NCBI GenBank assembly: GCA_019022495.1 | Contig: JAFEKR010000001.1 | Coordinates: forward strand, 3,968,001-4,032,000 | Direction of reading: 5' to 3' | Length of the DNA stretch: 64,000 bases | Source of the DNA: Epichloe hybrida | Lineage: Eukaryota > Ascomycota > Sordariomycetes > Hypocreales > Clavicipitaceae | In this document: piece after piece, positions 57,601 to 64,000 of the stretch | How positions within the stretch are numbered: the first letter of the stretch is position 1 | Layout: each line of letters starts with the position of its first letter | Notes under the pieces: generated by a model | The model's input: the letters and a program-made list of their open reading frames with translations, nothing else | Told to the model about the DNA's origin: nothing | The model's database searches: none | Position numbers and translations under genes: made by a program

Positions 57601-60600
57601 GTGCCTGTTATACACAAATAGGGGCATGCCTAGATGCTTCTTATATAGAAAGAAAAAGCAGTTACTTAGAGCTACCTTATAGAAGGCAAGCTATAGTAAT
57701 TACATTGCTACTTTAGGCATTTATTAATCTAACGTCTATATAAGGTTCTCTATAAATTAGGGTATAATATTAATATTAAAGCTATTAGGAAGCTAATAAG
57801 AATTTACTACTAATGCTAAATACATGTAAATAGCCCTAATTGCTTTAAGTTTACCCTTAAGGATAAGTATAGCTTTAATTATAAAGTAATAGTAAATATC
57901 TTTTACCTAGATAGTAACTACCCTATACTTTACGCTATAGATATAGCTATAGCGTTTAATATAGTGAAATTCCTTAATAATATCTTTATAAAAACAACCT
58001 AGGAAGCCCTCTAAATATGCTAGATTAATGCTTACCTAGGCCCCCTAGACTTTATTATTATAGACACTAGAATAAACTTCTATAGTAATAAATTTAGATA
58101 ATTTATAGCTTTAATATTAATTTTAATTAAGGAAGTCCTTATTAAGGCATACTATAGCATAGGGAAGGTTAAAAGGTATTATAGGCCGCTCTAAAGAGCC
58201 TATAATATAATTAGATATAAATACCCTATAACACTAGAACCTATTACCCTTTAAATAGTAATTAAGGCCCTAAATAATACTATAGGCCCTAATAGCCTTA
58301 TCCTAACCCTCCTTATCTTTAGAGCTTACTTATGTATAATAAATAAGTCCTTACTATTACCTAATATTATATAGTGTATAATTATAGTATAGAAAGCTAC
58401 TAAAGAGATTAAAAGACTCTACGCTATCTAGAAGGTTAATAAGGCCTTTACTAAATATAATAGCCTAGACACCTTAAAGACCCTTAGCTTACTACTTAGA
58501 TTAAAGGTTAAGGTCTAGTAAGAAGGTAAGGGATAGGCAAGTCTATATAAGCTACTAATAATTACTAGAGAGAGCTATATACTTAATATACCTAGAGGCC
58601 TAAAGACCTTTAGGTTAATATCTATTAAGCCTTACTATAATAATTCTAATATAAAGAAGATAATAAAGCCTAGTAAAGAGAAAGGAGAGAAAAGGTAAGA
58701 GGCCTGTAATAAGAATATAGTGCTACTAATACTACTAAAGCAAGGACGTGAAAGGCTATAGAAAAACCCTCCTATAATACCTAAAGGTACTAATACCTTC
58801 CTATTAGTAAAAGAATATAATAACCTAGCTCTTATAATTAAGCTATATAAGGAAGGAATTATTAAGACCCCTAGCAAACCTTTTAAGCTATTAATAAAAG
58901 CGGAAATCAACGCTTTAATTAAGTAAGGTGTATTTAAATTCATTATGTTTAATAAGGAAGAATATAGTAGAATTCAAATCTTTAATTCCTAGATTATTAA
59001 TAAGATTAAGGGCAAGATAATAGAACCTTATAAAAAGTCATGCCTTATAATCTAAGGGTATAAGGATAAAGGGAAATAGGCTATTCTTATATAGGCCCTA
59101 ATGATTTAACGCGCGAGCTAATGTCTTATCCTTGTAATAGCCCTATTAGTAAGATTAAGGAAATTCCTTATCTAGCTAAGAGATATCTATTAGGCTTATA
59201 TATAGGCCTATACATTACTAGAGTGGCTAATCCTAGCGCGCTTACTAATTTAAATACGGTATCTTTACCTGCCTAGTATAATCTTAAGGGTTATAAAACC
59301 CCTTTATAAGCTTATAAAGGTAGGAACACACTAGTAGGTTATATATTATAAGTATTATAAAGAGAACCTCTAGATAGAAACCTTTATATATAATCCCTAC
59401 CTACTTATAACTACAAAGGAAAGCCCTAACTTTACTTATATTAGAATATAAACTAATAATATAATTAGCCTCTTAGATAAGAAGTTCTCTAAGAAGGAAG
59501 AGACCTAGCTTATTATAGTAAGCTTTAACATAAAGCTAAAGTAGTTTCTAACCTAGGATAGTCCCCTTATGTTTAATAGTAGTATTATTACACTAGAGAA
59601 TAATACTATTAAGATCTAGTAGAAAGGGTAGAGTAATAAGTTAGAATTAGTCCCTATAACTAATTTAAAGCGTAAGTATATTAAGCAAAGGGCCTAAGGC
59701 GCTTATATTACCTTAATCTACTAACTAGAGGCTTGCTTTAACCTATTTATTACTATATAACACTAGGAGCTAACCTTAGAGAATATAAAAGCCCTTAATT
59801 ACTACCTAAAGTAGTAGATAAATTACCTAGAGAGAGGTCTAATGTTTATCCTAATTAACCTTAAGAAAGCAAAGCTCTTTGCCTTTATAAATAAATCCTT
59901 TACTAATAACTAGGACCTATTCTTATAACTAGGATATATACTTATCCTAGTAAATAAAGACTATACTAATAGTAAGTTTATAATTAAAGGTAATATTATA
60001 TACTTTAGCTTAATAAAGAGTAAGAGAGTTACGTAAAGTATACTTACCTTAGAAGTCTATAGTATAGTAGCTAGTGTTAATATAGCTTATATAATTATAA
60101 CTACCCTAAACTTAGTTACTAACTAACTAAAGCTCCTAAAGATCCTAGTTATTATATATATAAATTTATACTCCTTATATAAGTGCCTTATTAAGCTTAG
60201 TATAATAAAGGAGAAACGCTTAATAATTAATATTATAGCCCTTTAATAGTTATATAAACGCTAAGAACTCTACGAGATCTAATAGATTAATAAAGAGAAT
60301 AACCTAGCTAATACCTTTATAAAGGCATTACCTAATAAGGCCCTTAAGAGCTTTATCTTAACTAACTAAATAACTATCTAGATAGAGGGATAGGTTACCT
60401 ACGCGTAATATATATGTAGTAAGAGAAAAAGGTAATCCTCTAGGAGAATAGCTATAGGGATAAGATAGTAATACACAGGGGATTTACGCCCCTATAGTTA
60501 ATATCCCTAGTAGCTATAACTACGCTAGCCTACTAGGCCCTCCTAGTAAACTATAGAAATTAATAGTAGTGTGTAGGAGAATAAAGGTATTACTAAGGAG

Positions 60601-60865
60601 GAGGAAGATATTATATATACGCTATAGGGTGGTATATATGTTATTTTAAGAAAAAGAAGGGATTTAGAAGGACTTACTTATCCTTATATAGGCTTATAGG
60701 CTAAGCGAGATTATTATTTCCCTTTTATTAGTAACCATATACCTAGATAGGCTATAAGTTCTTTTCCTTATATCCCCTATTAATCACATTCTTAATCTAT
60801 CTTTCTTTTCACTTCTATAATTAATATTACGCGTTAATAATCATGTTAAAAGAGAGAAGTTCTAG
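54683..60865 (+). pseudogene. copia copy B interior (RIP-decayed, with insertion)
   Basis: Collinear with copy A apart from a 359-bp insertion plus its 5-bp duplication at 56717-57080. Zinc-knuckle relic near 56514, integrase relic near 58035-58350, RNase H relic near 59890-60130, polypurine tract just before LTR 3. No intact frame; a 102-codon minus-strand ORF at 58635-58943 is antisense noise. Confidence 0.8.
56717..57075. mobile_element. 359-bp solo-LTR-like insert, GC-richer, in copy B
   Basis: Flanked by the exact duplication ATTAG (56712-56716 and 57076-57080). It begins TGTGAG and ends CTTACA, an imperfect TG...CA inverted terminal pair typical of LTRs. Internally a segment of about 149 bp starting GGCGCTGTACGTT is repeated once with a period of 186 bp (56721 and 56907), with few differences. 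It retains CpA, TpG and CpG and so looks little affected by RIP, implying a late insertion. It has no coding capacity. A solo LTR is most likely; a short non-autonomous LTR element is the alternative. Confidence 0.8.
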
Positions 60866-61172
60866 TGTTAGAACAAAGGTAATATTAATTACGCGTTATA
60901 ACCACAATTCCCTAGCAGAAGCTTAGGCCACGCGCGGACCCTACACGTAACCCACAACCTAGCACATTAATTAGCTAGGAAATATAGGGACACAAATGCG
61001 TAACCCCTTTTCCCTTTATGTATTATAACTTCTAGCTTTTTACCTCTCTTTTCCTACAACTTAATTAATTATAATAACAGACAACGTAGCCTAGAATAGA
61101 TAATCAATAACAATACTATTCTTCGGGCTCACAACTGTATTACATTGAATTCAATACCCTATGAATCCAACA
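60866..61172 (+). repeat. copia LTR 3
   Basis: 307 bp, 3' LTR of copy B. It is followed by ATAAG, the same pentamer that precedes LTR 1. Confidence 0.92.
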
Positions 61173-61177
61173 ATAAG

Positions 61178-62403
61178 GTTAACTGCTTTAATCTGCCCTT
61201 ATTATAAGTTACTAGTGTTATATCTCTGTATATAATATTTAGTATTGCTTTTAGCCTTACTACTAAAGAGGACTATAAGGCTTATACTTAGCTTTTAAGG
61301 CATCTTGAGCTAGCTATAGAGGCCGCTAGTATTAAAATACCACGTGTTATTATCATAGATTTTAATAAAGCTCTTAAATCTAGCCTTTAAACCACCTTCC
61401 TGTTGTTATAGTAGTAGATATATAGGTAGTATTTACTATAGAATATTATAATAAATATTATAAAGAAGTAGAAAGGAAACCTTAATAACTATAATATTCT
61501 TAAACCGCTAGCGTGTATAAGAGCGCTAAAATCACGCTAGGTACGCCCTTATAATAACCACGTTAATAAAGCTAACTAACCTTAGAATAATAATAAAGAT
61601 CACGTTATAGGGCTTAGTTCTAAGCTAGTAAAGATAGCTACTATATTAGACTAATCTATTATAGAGGCCCTTAGTAAGCCTATTCTTTATAAGATTAAAG
61701 ATACACTACTTATAGCTTTTAGCATTCGCGATACGTAGTAATTTATGCTATTCGCGCTTACTAAGGCTAATTTTTTAAAGCGTTAGGATAAGCTCTAAGA
61801 CTAATTTAAAGAGTAGGATAGTAAGTTTAAGCCTAGTAATCCTAACTAGAAGAACCTTTACTAACCTTACTCCTAGTAATTATTACATACCTTAATTTAA
61901 CATATTTACTATAGTATTATAAATAGGCTGTATTTACTATAGACCTAAACTAAAATTTCAGAATATTAAGTATATCTTATATAGAGGGATCCTATAGTTA
62001 CTTAAAGGTATCTTATAAGCTATAATTTATTAATTTATATATTCTTCACAAACGTATCTAGTAGCTTATTCAGAGCTACTACGCTACCTTTTCTACGAAA
62101 TTTAAGAAGCAACTAAAGAGCTGCTAAATTAATTAGGATAACTACCTAATTACTTACCCTTTAGCCTATAAATTAGGCTGGTTTCTAATAAATTAGGTTA
62201 TCTAGTAATATTAGAAGGCAAAGGATAAAGAAGAAGGCAAAGCGCCTAGAACCTTATATAGTTATAAGTTTATAGTATAGTTTAGAATCCCTTATAGCTA
62301 TATAATTACTACTATACTAGAGAGTAGTAGTAAGCTTCTTATAACTTACTTTAACTATTACTAGTAGCTAAAGCTAATTACTAATAAATAAGAGGCTTAA
62401 ATC
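61178..62403 (+). pseudogene. MULE-like transposase relic, right part
   Basis: It continues the frame interrupted at 47877. Recognisable pieces include VNCFNLPLL at the junction and RVIIIDFNKALK near 61341-61376, which matches the second catalytic Asp region of MULE transposases. Many in-frame stops arise from C-to-T changes. Its 3' end is truncated by, or runs into, the inverted copia copy at 62404. Superfamily assignment rests on motif order only. Confidence 0.6.
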
Positions 62404-62710
62404 TGTTGGATTCACAGGGTATTGAATTCAATGTAATACAGTCGTGAGCCCGAAGAATAGTATTGTCATCAATTATCTATTCTAGGCTGCGTTGTCTGTT
62501 ATTATGATTGATTAAGTTGTTAGAAAAGAGAGGTAAAAAGCTAGAAGTTATAATACATAAAAGGAAAAGGGGTTACGTGTTTATATCCCTATATTTCCTA
62601 GCTAATTAACATGCTAGGTTATAGGTTACGTGTAGGGTCTGCGCATAGCCTAAGCTTCTACCAGGTAATTGCGGCTATGACACGTGATTAATATTACCTT
62701 TATTCTAATA
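62404..62710 (-). repeat. copia LTR 4 (inverted)
   Basis: 307 bp, reverse orientation of LTRs 1-3. It reads TGTTGGATTCACAGGG at its left end and CTAATA at its right end, where CTAACA is expected; this is a C-to-T change. Confidence 0.9.
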
Positions 62711-64000
62711 CTAGAACTTCTCTCTTTTAATATAATTATTAACATATGATATTAATTATAGAAGTAAAAAGGAAAGATAGATTAAGAATATAATTAACAG
62801 GGGATATAAGGAAAAGAGCTTATAGCCTATCTAGGCGTATAGTTACTAATAAAAGGGAAATAATAATCTCGCTTAGCCTATAAGCCTATGTAAGGATAAG
62901 TGGGTCCTTCTGAATCCCCTTTTTTTTAAAATAATATATATACTATACTATAGCGCGTATATAATATCTTTCTCCTCCTTAGTAACACCTTTATCCTCCT
63001 ACGCATTACTATTAATTTCTATGGTTTACTAGGAGGGCCTAGTAAGCTAGTATAGTTATAGCTACTAGGGATATTAACTATAGGGGCGTAGATCCCCTAT
63101 GTATTACTATCTTATCCCTATAGCTATTCTCCTAGAGGATTACCTTTTTCTCTTATTATATATATGTTACGCGTAAGTAACCTATCCCTCTATCTAGATA
63201 GTTATCTAGTTAGTTAAGATAAAGCTCTTAAGGGCCTTATTAGGTAATACCTTTATAAAGGTATTAGCTAGGTTATCCTCTCTATTAATCTATTAGATCT
63301 TATAGAGTTCTTAGCGTTTATATAACTATTAAAGGGCTATAATATTAATTATTAGGCGTTTCTCCTTTATTATACTAAGCTTAATAAGGCACTTATATAA
63401 GGAGTATAAATCTATATATATAATAACTAGGATCTTTAGGAGCTTTAGTTAGTTAGTAACTAAGTTTAGGGTAGTTATAATTACGTAAGCTATATTAATA
63501 CTAGCTACTATGCTATAGACTTCTAAGGTAAGTATGCTTTACGTAACTCTCTTACTCTTTATTAAGCTAAAGTATATAATATTACCTTTAATTATAAACT
63601 TACTATTAGTATAGTCTTTATTTACTAGGATAAGTATATATCCTAGTTATAAGGATAGGTCCTAGTTGTTAGTAAAGGATCTATCTATAAAGGTAAAGAG
63701 CTTTACCTTCTTAAGGTTAATTAGGATAAACGTTAGACCTCTCTCTAGGTAATCTATCTGCTACTTTAGGCGGTAATTAAGGGCTTTTATATCCTCTAGG
63801 GTTAGCTCCTAGTGTTATATAGTAATAGATAGGTTAAAGTAAGCCTCTAGTTAGTAAATTAAGGTAATATAAGCGCCTTAGGCCCTCTACTTAATGTATT
63901 TACGCTTTAAGTTAGTTATTAGAACTAACTCTAACTTATTGCTCTGCCCTTTTTACTAGATCTTAATAGTATTATTCTCTAGTAAGATAATGCTACTATT
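62404..64000 (-). mobile_element. copia copy C, inverted, truncated by window end
   Basis: It starts with a 307-bp inverted LTR (62404-62710), then the reverse complement of the polypurine tract and of the RNase H and reverse-transcriptase region, equivalent to about 53090-54375 of copy A. RIP-decayed. Together with copies A and B it forms an inverted pair around the 1.2-kb MULE relic. The far LTR is beyond the window. Confidence 0.85.

Larger units (their letters stand above)
47878..61172 (+). mobile_element. Ty1/copia LTR retrotransposon array: LTR-int-LTR-int-LTR
   Basis: Three 307-bp LTRs in direct orientation (47878, 54376, 60866) bracket two internal regions of about 5.82 kb. Both outer flanks read ATAAG (47873-47877 and 61173-61177), the 5-bp duplication expected for one insertion event. 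Degenerate gag zinc knuckle, integrase, reverse transcriptase and RNase H regions occur in that order; integrase before reverse transcriptase defines copia rather than gypsy. Copies differ mainly by C-to-T and G-to-A, the RIP signature, and every frame is full of stops, so neither copy can be autonomous. The shared middle LTR points to unequal recombination or insertion by LTR recombination. Confidence 0.88.

Noticed and set aside
58635..58943. 102-codon minus-strand ORF in copia copy B
   Set aside because: Antisense to the decayed pol region, with Leu/Ile/Ser-rich composition produced by RIP; chance frame.
47878..61172. CRISPR-like or phage interpretation of the repeated AT-rich block
   Set aside because: The repeats are 307-bp LTRs with copia-order pol relics and target duplications; spacing and length do not fit CRISPR, and the genome is eukaryotic.

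Overview
This is nuclear DNA of a filamentous ascomycete, most likely a sordariomycete of the order Hypocreales. The evidence is short phase-consistent spliceosomal introns (50-126 bp), an APSES regulator of the StuA/Asm-1 type, an EsdC-like protein, a fungal A-T-R NRPS-like gene, and a large AT-rich block with the C-to-T/G-to-A decay of repeat-induced point mutation (RIP). Genus cannot be fixed from sequence alone.

Layout. (1) 1-6.1 kb: the 3' part of a Zn2Cys6 transcription factor gene (+), convergent with a stuA-type gene (-). (2) 6.1-16.1 kb: about 10 kb with no convincing gene, rich in microsatellite-like arrays, homopolymer runs and the short motifs TACATGTA and TACGGAGTA/TACTCCGTA; its left end holds the stuA 5' leader with a likely 293-bp leader intron. 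(3) 16.1-31.5 kb: mostly conserved genes. They are a small BRCT protein (+), a propionyl/acetyl-CoA synthetase-like enzyme ending in a peroxisomal AKL tripeptide (-), a coiled-coil SnaD/TACC-like spindle pole protein (+), an amidohydrolase-2 enzyme with an altered metal motif (-), an EsdC-like glycogen-binding protein (-), a secreted DUF3472-like protein (+) and an HD-domain phosphohydrolase (+). (4) 32.0-45.4 kb: a compact candidate secondary-metabolite cluster. It holds a berberine-bridge-type FAD oxidase (-) and an MFS exporter (+) on one divergent promoter, an NmrA-like reductase (-), and an adenylation-thiolation-reductase NRPS-like enzyme (-) that shares a second divergent promoter with a cystathionine-gamma-synthase-like PLP enzyme (+). 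(5) 47.0-64.0 kb: RIP-decayed transposons without intact genes.

The transposon block is nested in a resolvable way. A MULE-like transposase relic is split by a Ty1/copia array of the form LTR-internal-LTR-internal-LTR (47878-61172), flanked on both outer sides by the 5-bp duplication ATAAG. The second internal copy is itself interrupted by a 359-bp TG...CA solo-LTR-like insert with duplication ATTAG, which is GC-richer and looks little mutated. A further copy of the copia element in inverted orientation begins at 62404 and runs off the window.

The most interesting candidate system is the 32-45 kb cluster. A PLP gamma-substitution-type enzyme beside an A-T-R carboxylate reductase recalls the logic of fusaric-acid-type amino-acid alkaloids, but no polyketide synthase is visible here. 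The product is unknown.
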